Part shown: positions 1-6,447 of the stretch, one piece after another
Layout: every line of letters begins with the position of its first letter
How positions within the stretch are numbered: position 1 is the first letter of the stretch
Assembly: GCA_049657775.1 (NCBI GenBank)
Contig: JBASNZ010000115.1
Location: 1-14,054 of the forward strand
Source of the DNA: JBASNZ01 sp049657775
GTDB lineage: Bacteria > Actinomycetota > Coriobacteriia > Anaerosomatales > Anaerosomataceae
Reading direction: 5' to 3'
DNA length: 14,054 nucleotides
Made by a program: the position numbers and the translations under genes
Notes under the pieces: model-generated
What the model was told of the DNA's origin: nothing
What the model saw: only the letters and a program-made list of their open reading frames with translations
The model's database searches: none

Positions 1-907
1 GACGCGTGACCGCGGCTTCGTCGGTGGCGTCGCACGCCAGCTGGAAGCCGCCAAGGCCCTTGAGCGCCAGGATCCCGCCTGTGCGCAGCACGTCCGCCGC
101 TGCAGCGATGATCGCGTCGGAGCGCGCGCTCTCGGCATCGCGGTCGCGATGCGGCCGGGGCACGGCTTCGACCTCGGCCGACCACGCCGTGTCCGGAGGG
201 AGCACTCGTGCGACTCTCTGGTTGAGAGGGGGTGTGGCGCAGGGACCTGCGGCGAGTTCCGCAGCCGGCCGCTGCCGTGCGGTTGTTCGCGGGTGTCCGG
301 CGAGGACTGTCTGAGCCGAAGACCCCTGCGCCACACCCCCATTGAGGTACACCCGAGGTCCGCACACGAAGCACGCATCCGGCTGCGCGTGGAAGCGCCG
401 GTCGGCGGGATCGCCGTACTCGGCCGCGCACTCGGGGCACATCGGGAAGTCGCGCATGGTGGTAAGTGGACGGTCGTACGGAACGTCGTCGATGACGGTG
501 AAACGGGGTCCGCAGTTGGTGCAGTTGATGAACGGGTAGCGGTACCTGCGATCGGCGGGATCCGCGAGTTCGGCCCGGCAGGCGGGGCACGTCGCGATGT
601 CGGGGGAGACGAGCGTCATCGCGCCCTCCTCGGCATGCGAGAGCGTGATCGTGAAGTCCTCATATCCCTCCTCGGGCACGCTGTTTGAGACGACGGCGGT
701 CACGACGGCCATCGGCGGCGCCTCACCCGCGAGCGCGAGCTCGAAAGCCGCGAGGAGGTCGGCGGGGCCTTCAGCGTGGCACCAGACCCCGTCCGAGGAG
801 TTCCGCACCCAGCCGCGCACGTTCAGGCGATGGGCCAGGTTGTAGACGAAGGGGCGGTAGCCGACACCCTGGACGACGCCGGTCACGTGCAGGAGCGCCG
901 CGGGCAC
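1..907 (-). CDS. hypF: Carbamoyltransferase HypF, N-terminal part (runs off window)
   Basis: HypF helps build the cyanide ligands of the NiFe-hydrogenase active site: it makes carbamoyl-AMP from carbamoyl phosphate and passes the carbamoyl group to HypE. The visible 302 residues start with an acylphosphatase domain (GVVQGVGYRPF near residues 11-20, likely catalytic Arg18 and Asn36). Two zinc-finger units follow (C107/C110/C129/C132 and C157/C160/C179/C182) with the HypF signatures INCTNCGPRF, YDRPLTTM and RRFHAQP. The YrdC-like domain begins near 264 (ALKGLGGFQLACDAT near 283-297) and is cut by the window edge. The GTG start at 907-905 lies four bases after the upstream stop and has GGAGG ten bases before it. 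About 79 residues separate the last CGP from the YrdC-like domain, against roughly 15-20 in E. coli HypF as I recall it. Forty of these codons form a palindrome-bounded insertion. Confidence 0.95.
   Translation of the reverse strand, partial: MPAALLHVTGVVQGVGYRPFVYNLAHRLNVRGWVRNSSDGVWCHAEGPADLLAAFELALAGEAPPMAVVTAVVSNSVPEEGYEDFTITLSHAEEGAMTLVSPDIATCPACRAELADPADRRYRYPFINCTNCGPRFTVIDDVPYDRPLTTMRDFPMCPECAAEYGDPADRRFHAQPDACFVCGPRVYLNGGVAQGSSAQTVLAGHPRTTARQRPAAELAAGPCATPPLNQRVARVLPPDTAWSAEVEAVPRPHRDRDAESARSDAIIAAAADVLRTGGILALKGLGGFQLACDATDEAAVTR
228..340. repeat. Palindrome-bounded MITE-like insertion inside hypF
   Basis: The perfect 17-bp arms GGGGGTGTGGCGCAGGG (228-244) and its reverse complement (324-340) bound a 113-bp segment. 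The segment sits in the hypF linker between the second zinc finger and the YrdC-like domain. One base outside each arm is the same pentamer, TTGAG (222-226 and 342-346), as a short target-site duplication would leave. The two TTGAG copies are exactly 120 bp apart, so the extra sequence is 40 whole codons and keeps hypF open. A smaller hairpin lies inside (CTGCGG at 247-252, CCGCAG at 259-264). The structure is seen directly. Its mobile origin is inferred, and the segment is too short to encode a transposase. Confidence 0.6.
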
Positions 908-911
908 CGCG

Positions 912-1544
912 TCAGTTCCTCCGCAGGCCGTCGGCCACGAAGCGGTTGTTGAGCAGCACGAACAGCCGGTATGCCTGGTCGAGCAGGATCATCGCGTCGT
1001 GACCCATCTGCTTGTCAAGCCTCTCCCGGGGACCGTTGAAGGGGGAGTCGTGGATGAACGAATTGCGCGCCTCGCGCATCTGCCGCCAGCGGTAGGGGAA
1101 GTCGCGGTAGCCAAGCTCGGCCGCGGCCTCCTCGAACTCCTCGCCCGCGAGCGACGGGAACACCTTGCCGATGCGGATGCCGATGGCGCGCTGGCTGTCC
1201 ATGATCATACGGCGGACCTGTAGGTCGGCGCCGTGGGCTTCGAGCATGCGGTCCATGATGTCCTCGAGGATCGTCTCCAGGAGCGTCATGACCAAGATGA
1301 CCACGATCTCGTAGTCGCCCTGGGCGTTGTATGCGCGGATGCGCTCGTCCAGACGTCGTACGCGATCCGAGGGGAAGCGACGCCGGTCGCCTGTGGAGCT
1401 GCATGAGGGACACGGATGCTCCGGGTCGAGGAATCTCGGGTCGCCGGAGATGAAGCCGCACGTGGGACACTCCCGGTACTCAGGGGCACGCCCGTTGGCG
1501 TCCGCGAAGACGGTCTTGTGCATGTTGGGCGGCTTTGGCTTCAT
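912..1544 (-). CDS. Zinc-ribbon plus HEPN-like protein, possible RNase
   Basis: A 210-residue protein of unknown role. The N-terminus holds two CxxC knuckles (C26/C29 and C45/C48), a likely zinc ribbon. From about residue 60 it looks all-helical. Near residues 158-165 it has EARNSFIH, which fits the R-N-x3-H (Rx4-6H) active-site motif of HEPN-superfamily ribonucleases (Arg160, Asn161, His165). No nucleotidyltransferase (MNT) partner or antitoxin-like gene adjoins it. The genes on either side are the transporter ATPase and hypF. The ATG at 1544-1542 follows the ATPase stop by 15 bases and has no visible Shine-Dalgarno. A second in-frame ATG at residue 8 has none either. The HEPN assignment rests on one motif and helical character. 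It could instead be a structural HEPN-like helical domain without nuclease activity. Confidence 0.75.
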   Translation of the reverse strand: MKPKPPNMHKTVFADANGRAPEYRECPTCGFISGDPRFLDPEHPCPSCSSTGDRRRFPSDRVRRLDERIRAYNAQGDYEIVVILVMTLLETILEDIMDRMLEAHGADLQVRRMIMDSQRAIGIRIGKVFPSLAGEEFEEAAAELGYRDFPYRWRQMREARNSFIHDSPFNGPRERLDKQMGHDAMILLDQAYRLFVLLNNRFVADGLRRN

Positions 1545-1550
1545 CGTGCT

Positions 1551-1562
1551 GTGATTGTATCA
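1551..1562 (-). promoter_or_regulatory. Possible extended -10 for a leaderless transcript
   Basis: On the minus strand, TGATACAAT (1562-1554) matches an extended -10 element and lies about nine bases before the ATG of the zinc-ribbon/HEPN gene. No convincing -35 is visible. If active, transcription would begin at or next to the start codon, which would fit the missing Shine-Dalgarno. It overlaps the stop codon of the upstream ATPase gene. Confidence 0.3.
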
Positions 1563-2312
1563 GTCCGCATGCCGCACTCGTACCGCCCACGGGAGCTCGA
1601 GTCCGTGTTCCTCGAGCAGCTCAGAATCAGCAAGTACCTCGTTGCGCGAACCGTCGGCGGCGATGGCGCCGTTATCAAGCACCACTGCCCTGTCGCACAG
1701 GTCCCAGGCCAGGTCCATGTCGTGCGTCGCCACGATCATCGTGGCCTCGAGCGCGCCCAGCAGTCCTATCATGTGTCGGCGTGCTCGTGGGTCCAGGTTG
1801 GAGGTCGGCTCGTCGAGCACGAGCACGTCCGGTCGCATGGCGAGCACCGTTGCCAGGGCGATCCGCTTGCGTTGGCCAAAGCTGAGATGGTGACCGGATT
1901 TGCTCGCTACGTCCGCAAGCCCCACGGCGTGGAGCGCCTCGTGCACCCGGTGGTCGGTCTCGGCGCTGTCGCACCCCGCGTTCATCGGGCCGAATGCGAC
2001 ATCGTCGTACACCGTTGTCATGAAGAGCTGGTCGTCGGGATCCTGAAACACCAGCCCCACGCGCCTGCGCGCCTCGGCTACCGTCGCATCGGAGAGCGTC
2101 ATCTCGCCCACGCTGACCGACCCGGACGTGGGGCGCAGGATGCCGTTGAGGTGCAACATCAGCGTGGACTTACCGGCGCCGTTGGGCCCAAGCAGTGCCA
2201 CCCGTTCGCCCGGTGCGATCGCGAGCGTGATTCCCGAGAGGGCAGGAGTGCCGTCGGGATAGGCGTACGCGACATCCTGAAGTCTCACGGCGTTGGCGTG
2301 TTCGTGCGTCAT
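1560..2312 (-). CDS. nikO: ECF transporter ATP-binding protein, nickel/cobalt (NikO/CbiO)
   Basis: A 250-residue ABC ATPase that powers metal uptake through the NikMN/NikQ membrane subunits. Visible motifs are Walker A GPNGAGKST (42-50), the Q-loop in FQDPDDQLF, the signature LSFGQRKR (the usual LSGGQ position, in the form typical of ECF ATPases), Walker B VLVLDEPTSNLD and the switch histidine in ATHD. Full length for the family. The ATG at 2312-2310 lies 12 bases after the stop of the NikQ gene, so translation is likely coupled. Only one ATPase gene is present, as is usual for the metal-specific CbiO/NikO type, which would act as a homodimer. Nickel rather than cobalt is inferred from hypF and cooT nearby. 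The symbol cbiO would be equally defensible. Confidence 0.92.
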   Translation of the reverse strand: MTHEHANAVRLQDVAYAYPDGTPALSGITLAIAPGERVALLGPNGAGKSTLMLHLNGILRPTSGSVSVGEMTLSDATVAEARRRVGLVFQDPDDQLFMTTVYDDVAFGPMNAGCDSAETDHRVHEALHAVGLADVASKSGHHLSFGQRKRIALATVLAMRPDVLVLDEPTSNLDPRARRHMIGLLGALEATMIVATHDMDLAWDLCDRAVVLDNGAIAADGSRNEVLADSELLEEHGLELPWAVRVRHAD

Positions 2313-2324
2313 GTCGTCTTCCCC

Positions 2325-3188
2325 TCAGGCCAGTGCGATGGCCATCGCCGCAAGCGCGGCGGTGGCCACGAACGTCACGTCGGCAACGCCCACGCGCGAG
2401 CGCACACGCGTGGGGAGCGTGCCGTCGAATCCACGGGCGAGCATGGCGGCGTGGATGCGCTCGCCACGCTCGTACGCCCGGATGAACATGCTCCCGGCCA
2501 GATGGCCGTAGAGCGTGAGCAGCCGCATCCGCGGAAGTCCCGGAGCACGGCTCGAGATCGCCGTCCGCATCGCTCGGATCTGGTCTGCGAGCACGGCGAC
2601 GTAGCGGTAGATGAACGCAAGGAGCAGCAAGAAGACGTCGGGCACTTTGAACCGGCGAAGCGCGTCGAGGAGCTCGGGTACCGGCGTCGTGGCCGAGAGG
2701 AGCACCATCACCCAGACCGAGAGCCAGGCCTTGGACATCACGCCGAAGATCTCGACGTACCACGCCGCACTACCCCCGGCGATGCCTCCCGCGTTGAGCG
2801 AGCCGCTGGCGGCTTGCAGCGGCGCGAAGATCGCGATGGCGCCGGCGAACGGGAGCACGAGCGCCGTACGCCGCAGGACAGTGCCAAGCGGAAGCCGCGC
2901 GAGAACCGTGACAGCCATGAGGAGCGCGACCGCGAGCGCGAACTCCCACGGCCCCATCGTTCCCGTCGCAACCACAGCGATCACCATCACCGCCGCCGCC
3001 ACGACCTTTGAGCGCGCGTCTCTTGAGTGAACGGGTGACGAGAGATACGTTAGCCGCTCGAACCCCGTCGTGTGCGCATGCTCGTGCGGCGCCTCGCCGG
3101 CCCGCGTAACGACGTGGTGGTGTACGTGCCGATGTGGAGGCTGTGCCTCGTGCGTGTGTTCGTGACGGTGGAAGCCTGTTTCGGCCAT
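2325..3188 (-). CDS. nikQ: ECF transporter transmembrane protein with His-rich N-terminus (NikQ/CbiQ)
   Basis: The T-component of the ECF transporter couples ATP hydrolysis in NikO to the substrate-binding NikM. The 287-residue protein has hydrophobic segments at about 60-130 and 150-200. A cytoplasmic coupling region carries the two Arg-containing motifs expected for this family (SSRAPG near 212-217 and ARGFDG at 251-256). The first 40 residues contain 12 histidines, unusual for a T-component and likely to bind metal. I chose the ATG at 3188-3186 because AAGGA lies seven bases before it. An in-frame GTG at 3203-3201 overlaps the NikMN stop (GTGA) and would add five residues. Either start implies tight coupling to the upstream gene. 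Confidence 0.9.
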   Translation of the reverse strand: MAETGFHRHEHTHEAQPPHRHVHHHVVTRAGEAPHEHAHTTGFERLTYLSSPVHSRDARSKVVAAAVMVIAVVATGTMGPWEFALAVALLMAVTVLARLPLGTVLRRTALVLPFAGAIAIFAPLQAASGSLNAGGIAGGSAAWYVEIFGVMSKAWLSVWVMVLLSATTPVPELLDALRRFKVPDVFLLLLAFIYRYVAVLADQIRAMRTAISSRAPGLPRMRLLTLYGHLAGSMFIRAYERGERIHAAMLARGFDGTLPTRVRSRVGVADVTFVATAALAAMAIALA

Positions 3189-3199
3189 GTCTGGGTCCT

Positions 3200-4132
3200 T
3201 CACGCGTCCTCCCGGCCCGCGCGCGCGGCGCGAACGAGGGCGTAGACGACGGCACCGCAGACGACAACGCCAACGACGCCCGCGAGCACGCCCGCGAGCG
3301 TCTCGTTCGCCAGACCGGGGAACGCGTACTCGGGCATGGGGCTGTTCAGGAGCGTAGCGCCTTCGAACGGCCGGCCGAGCTGGCCGTACACGAACTCCAG
3401 CCCGTCGGGCCTTGCGGACGCCAGGAACGACAGCCCCGCCGCCACGAGCGCGACCATTCCCAGCGCGACAGCCACCTGGCGCGACGGTCGTGCGTCGGAT
3501 GACGTCTCGTCTGCGAGCAGGTCGGGCCGGACGGTCGCCAGGTATGTCACCAACCCGGCGGTGATCGCGCCCTCCCCCACGCCGATGAGCGAGTGCCAGA
3601 GTCCCATCGCCGCGGCGCCCATCAGCAGCGGGACCCGGCCGCTGATCCACAGCATGACCGCGGCCGAGAGCGATCCCCCGACGCACGCGGCCCACGCGGC
3701 CGCAAACGACCCGATCGTGCGGGTAAGACGGCTCTTGGATATGGCGATGACCGAGCGGTAGACGAGCCACCCGATGAGGGGGCCCACGATCGCCATGTTG
3801 ACCACATTCGCGCCGAGCGCAGTGATGCCGCCGTCAGCGAACAGGAGCGCCTGGATCGCGAGCACCGCCGTCATCACGATCATCGCGGGCCATGGGCCGA
3901 GAATGATCGCGACTGCGGCGCCCCCCGCGAAGTGTCCTGACGTTCCTCCCGCAACAGGGAAGTTGAGCATCTGGAGCGCGAAGACGAGCGCCGCCAGAAC
4001 GGCCATGAGAACGACCTTGTTATCTTGCAGCTGCTTGCGCACCTGCGCGGACGCATAGGCAAGCGCGCCAGCAGAGCCGATCCAGCTGCTCACCCAGGTC
4101 TTGGTGTCGAGCATGCCATCAGGGATGTGCAC
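3200..4132 (-). CDS. nikMN: ECF nickel/cobalt substrate-binding protein, NikM-NikN fusion
   Basis: The S-component that captures the metal ion. In the crystallised NikM, Ni(II) is held by the N-terminal amine, the His2 backbone and side chain, and His67. The longest frame begins at ATG 4144, but starting at the GTG at 4132-4130 gives the canonical N-terminus MHIPDG, with GGGGG five bases upstream. In this numbering His2 and His67 (TSGHFAGG) are both present. The 310-residue protein has a CbiM domain with several membrane segments (about 1-205). It is fused to a PDGLE domain (RPDGLE at 241-246, last membrane segment about 279-300) that replaces a separate NikN/CbiN. The 3' end overlaps or abuts nikQ. 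The fusion and the hypF/cooT context favour nickel. Confidence 0.92.
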   Translation of the reverse strand: MHIPDGMLDTKTWVSSWIGSAGALAYASAQVRKQLQDNKVVLMAVLAALVFALQMLNFPVAGGTSGHFAGGAAVAIILGPWPAMIVMTAVLAIQALLFADGGITALGANVVNMAIVGPLIGWLVYRSVIAISKSRLTRTIGSFAAAWAACVGGSLSAAVMLWISGRVPLLMGAAAMGLWHSLIGVGEGAITAGLVTYLATVRPDLLADETSSDARPSRQVAVALGMVALVAAGLSFLASARPDGLEFVYGQLGRPFEGATLLNSPMPEYAFPGLANETLAGVLAGVVGVVVCGAVVYALVRAARAGREDA

Positions 4133-4183
4133 GAGAACCCCCATCTGTATCGTGCGTACGGGTTTCGTGCGGCCCTTCGAGGG

Positions 4184-4214
4184 GACGCGCTTGGGCCCTT
4201 CGCGTGGGCCCGTC
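4184..4214. promoter_or_regulatory. Hairpin in the leader before nikMN
   Basis: The 87-base gap before nikMN contains two copies of the self-complementary hexamer GGGCCC (4193-4198 and 4206-4211), flanked by GACG (4184-4187) and CGTC (4211-4214). The transcript could fold a compact hairpin here. The gap is too short for a cobalamin riboswitch, and I see no NikR-type palindrome. Its role is unknown: an attenuator, an RNA-processing site or simple GC-rich chance are all possible. Confidence 0.35.
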
Positions 4215-4219
4215 GGAGT

Positions 4220-4468
4220 CTACATGCGCTCGATCGTGATGTCGTCGTTCTCGACGACGCCGAGCTGTTCGATCGCGGTTTCCAGCTTCTCGCGGGCCTC
4301 GCCGAGCATCACCGTGACCTGGGCAAGCTCGGAACTCGTGACCGAGCGCCTCCCCTGATCGGCCAGGTGGTGCAGCTGCTCCAGCCACTGCTGGGCAAGC
4401 GCGAGCGAATCGTCCACCATCGCAACGGCCAGCTTCATCTGGCCGGTGTTTACTCCGCTTTCACACAT
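4220..4468 (-). CDS. Unknown 82-residue protein beginning Met-Cys-Glu
   Basis: I do not recognise this family. The protein appears almost entirely helical. One stretch (about 12-40) is rich in Leu, Ala and Gln. A second amphipathic helix (about 45-68) is followed by an acidic tail. The only Cys is residue 2, in an N-terminus Met-Cys-Glu like that of CooT encoded just upstream. In CooT, Cys2 binds nickel. AAGGA lies seven bases before the ATG at 4468-4466. It sits 29 bases after cooT and 87 bases before nikMN, so it is probably co-transcribed with both. A role as a small metal carrier or regulator is inference from position and from Cys2. It could equally be an unrelated helical protein. Confidence 0.8.
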   Translation of the reverse strand: MCESGVNTGQMKLAVAMVDDSLALAQQWLEQLHHLADQGRRSVTSSELAQVTVMLGEAREKLETAIEQLGVVENDDITIERM

Positions 4469-4497
4469 GCCGGGTCCTTCCTCTCACGGGTCGGTCG

Positions 4498-4692
4498 TTA
4501 CGCGCCGGTCGCCAGCACGACCGTGTGGTCGAGCAGGCGAACCTCCTTGAGCTGCGCTTCAACGACCCTGTGTCCACCGTAGAGATCGAACAGCTTCAGC
4601 CGCCCGTCCTCCGGAACGATCGTCGTGATGTCATCGATCGCCTCGACTTCGCGTCCCTCGGCGTCCTCGATGACTACTCGTGCCTCGCACAT
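4498..4692 (-). CDS. cooT: CooT family nickel-binding protein
   Basis: CooT is a small cytoplasmic nickel-binding protein, first known from carbon monoxide dehydrogenase maturation, that binds Ni(II) through Cys2. The 64-residue sequence matches family length and pattern: MCEARVVIED at the start, an acidic turn (IVPEDGRLKLFDLYGG) and a C-terminal VRLLDHTVVL. The ATG at 4692-4690 is certain. AAGGAGG lies six to seven bases before it, encoded within the last codons of the DUF3842 gene, which ends one base before this start. A longer reading frame upstream only overlaps that gene. No CO dehydrogenase genes are in the window, so it more likely supplies nickel to hydrogenase or acts generally. Confidence 0.9.
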   Translation of the reverse strand: MCEARVVIEDAEGREVEAIDDITTIVPEDGRLKLFDLYGGHRVVEAQLKEVRLLDHTVVLATGA

Positions 4693-4693
4693 C

Positions 4694-5113
4694 TCACACC
4701 TCCTTACCAAGCGCCGAGGCGACCACGGTGATGGCCTCCTCGAGAAGATGGGGCAGCGGGGTCTTCGTGATCCCAACCAGGTCGATCCTGGGATTCGTCA
4801 ACGGTAACATGACCTTCTTCGCCGTACACAGTGCCAGTTCCTCCGCCATGAGCGGCGTGACTTCGCCCATCATCGAGTCGGGGATGAGTACGGACAGTGG
4901 TCCGATGAGGATGTCGGCCTCGCGCACGGTGACTCGAACGGCGTTCTCGCCGGTCGCGCCGCGATTGGCGCCGGCCTTGAGCATGGCAGACGTCGCGGTT
5001 GAGTTGGTGCCCACCGCAAGGATCTCGATGCTTTCACCAAACGCCACGCGCAGGCGGCTGACGATCTCCTGACCGATTCGACCGCCCATGCCATCAACGA
5101 CGAGGATGCGCAC
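4694..5113 (-). CDS. DUF3842 family protein
   Basis: A 139-residue protein of the DUF3842 family, whose function is not established. It begins MRILVVDGMGGRIGQ, a Rossmann-like nucleotide-binding start. It contains the family pattern GTNSTATSAMLKAGA, then GATGENAV, a hydrophobic ILIGPLSVLIPDSMMGEVTP block, and PLPHLLEE near the C-terminus. The start is GTG at 5113-5111, with AAGGAG nine bases upstream, 21 bases after the thioredoxin stop. As I recall, DUF3842 genes often neighbour cooT in anaerobes, and here the two are separated by one base. That arrangement implies tight translational coupling and a shared role, possibly in nickel handling. Confidence 0.85.
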   Translation of the reverse strand: MRILVVDGMGGRIGQEIVSRLRVAFGESIEILAVGTNSTATSAMLKAGANRGATGENAVRVTVREADILIGPLSVLIPDSMMGEVTPLMAEELALCTAKKVMLPLTNPRIDLVGITKTPLPHLLEEAITVVASALGKEV

Positions 5114-5134
5114 GGCGCAGTTCTCCTTGGGCTC

Positions 5135-5464
5135 TCAGCCGAGCCAGGGGGCGAGCTCTTCGAGGAGCCGCTTCTTGGGCATGGCTCCAACGAGCTTGTG
5201 CACCACGTCGCCGCCCTTGAACACGAGCAGCGTCGGGATCGACAGGATGTCGTACTTGGTGGCCACGGCCGGGTTCTCATCGACGTTGAGCTTGGCAACG
5301 ACGATCGTGCCCTCGTACTCGGTTGCGATCTCTTCGAGAACCGGTTCCATCATGCGGCACGGGCCACACCACGGCGCCCAGAAATCCAGGGCGACCGGCA
5401 GTTCGCTTCCCACCACGTCCGCGTCAAAACTCGCGTCGCTTACGTGCTTGAGGTTCTCGCTCAT
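5135..5464 (-). CDS. trxA: Thioredoxin
   Basis: A 109-residue cytoplasmic thiol-disulfide reductant of standard length. The active site WCGPC is at residues 32-36. The cis-proline is Pro77 (SIPTLLVF), and GGDVVHKLVGAMPKKRL follows in the usual place. The ATG at 5464-5462 has GAGGAG seven bases upstream. A longer frame upstream would run into trxB and is not supported. The thioredoxin reductase gene lies 35 bases before it in the same direction, so the enzyme and its substrate are likely made from one transcript. Downstream is the DUF3842-cooT pair, an arrangement that links thiol reduction to metal handling by position only. Confidence 0.95.
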   Translation of the reverse strand: MSENLKHVSDASFDADVVGSELPVALDFWAPWCGPCRMMEPVLEEIATEYEGTIVVAKLNVDENPAVATKYDILSIPTLLVFKGGDVVHKLVGAMPKKRLLEELAPWLG

Positions 5465-5499
5465 CTCAAAGCTCCTCTCGGCCGCACTTGATGCCGTCG

Positions 5500-6447
5500 C
5501 TATATCGAGCAAAGCCTCTCGTCGATCCACTTCAGCGCCTCAAATGCCGCCGAGGCCCCTTTTGCGGCCGCGGTGATGACCTGCTTGAGCTCGGAGTCCG
5601 TGACATCGCCGGCCGCATAAAGGCCAGGATACGATGTGAGCCCGTTGTGGTCTATCTTCACGTATCCGGCGGCGTCAAGGTCGCACAGGTCCTTTACAAG
5701 CGAACTCGTCGGGTCGACGCCGACGAAGACGAAGACGCCGTCCAGGGGCAGGATCTCGTCGGGTTCACCCTTGGTGGAGGCCAGGCGGAGCGCCACGACC
5801 TTGCCGTTCTCGCCGATCACCTGGGCGACCGTGCGGCTCCACTTCATCTCGATCTTCTCGTTCGAGAAGCACTTCTCCTGGATGCACTTGGTTGCGCGCA
5901 GTTCGTCGCGCCGATGCACGATGTACACCTTGGAGGCGAACTTGGTGAGGAACATCGCCTCTTCGACAGCCGCGTCGCCGCCACCGATGACGGCAACGGT
6001 CTTGTCGCGGAAGAACGCGCCGTCACACGTGGCGCACCACGACACACCCCGCCCGGTGAACTCGGCCTCGCCCGGTACGCCCATCTTCTTGGGCACCGCG
6101 CCCGTTGCCAGGATCACGGCGTGGGCGCGGACCTGTTCGTCCTCGCTGTTGGTGAGGAGGAAGTCGAGGCCATCAGGCTCGATACGCTCGATGCTGGCGA
6201 ACGTCCGGAACTCGGCGCCGAATCGCTCGGCCTGCTTGTGCATCAGGTCGCCGATCTCGGCGCCGGAGATACCGTCGGGAAAACCGGGGTAGTTCTCAAC
6301 ATGTTCGGTGGTGACGATCTGCCCGCCCGGAAGCCCCGATTCGAACACGACGGTTTTGGCTCTCGCGCGCGCGGCGTACAGAGCGGCGGTCAGGCCCGCG
6401 GGACCGCCACCGATAATGGCGATGTCGATGGTCTCTATGTCAGACAT
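5500..6447 (-). CDS. trxB: Thioredoxin-disulfide reductase
   Basis: An FAD flavoprotein that reduces thioredoxin with NADPH. The 315-residue protein is of family length. The FAD-binding GGGPAG is at 13-18. The redox-active CATC is at 138-141 with the following acidic Asp142. The NADPH site GGGDAAVEE is at 155-163 with the basic HRRDELRA at 178-185. The C-terminal FAD motif is AAGDV (278-282). The basic HRR residues suggest NADPH preference, as in E. coli TrxB. The ATG at 6447-6445 directly abuts the TAA stop of the PIN/TPR gene, implying coupled translation. Thioredoxin follows after 35 bases. Confidence 0.96.
   Translation of the reverse strand: MSDIETIDIAIIGGGPAGLTAALYAARARAKTVVFESGLPGGQIVTTEHVENYPGFPDGISGAEIGDLMHKQAERFGAEFRTFASIERIEPDGLDFLLTNSEDEQVRAHAVILATGAVPKKMGVPGEAEFTGRGVSWCATCDGAFFRDKTVAVIGGGDAAVEEAMFLTKFASKVYIVHRRDELRATKCIQEKCFSNEKIEMKWSRTVAQVIGENGKVVALRLASTKGEPDEILPLDGVFVFVGVDPTSSLVKDLCDLDAAGYVKIDHNGLTSYPGLYAAGDVTDSELKQVITAAAKGASAAFEALKWIDERLCSI

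Noticed and set aside
228..340. A tRNA gene, because GTGTGGCGCAG resembles a tRNA 5' end
   Set aside because: No T-arm GTTCRA, anticodon stem or matching cloverleaf could be drawn. The arms pair with each other as a long hairpin instead.
1416..3011. A 531-codon open frame on the plus strand
   Set aside because: It lies antisense to the NikO and NikQ genes, is rich in Arg, His and Gly, and has no domain. It is a GC-rich shadow frame.
2325..3770. A 481-residue version of NikQ
   Set aside because: The extra N-terminal part is antiparallel-frame sequence inside nikMN, rich in Arg and Gly. The family start is the ATG at 3188 or GTG at 3203.
4133..4219. A cobalamin or NiCo riboswitch before nikMN
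   Set aside because: The gap is too short for a cobalamin riboswitch, and the conserved boxes of either class could not be found.
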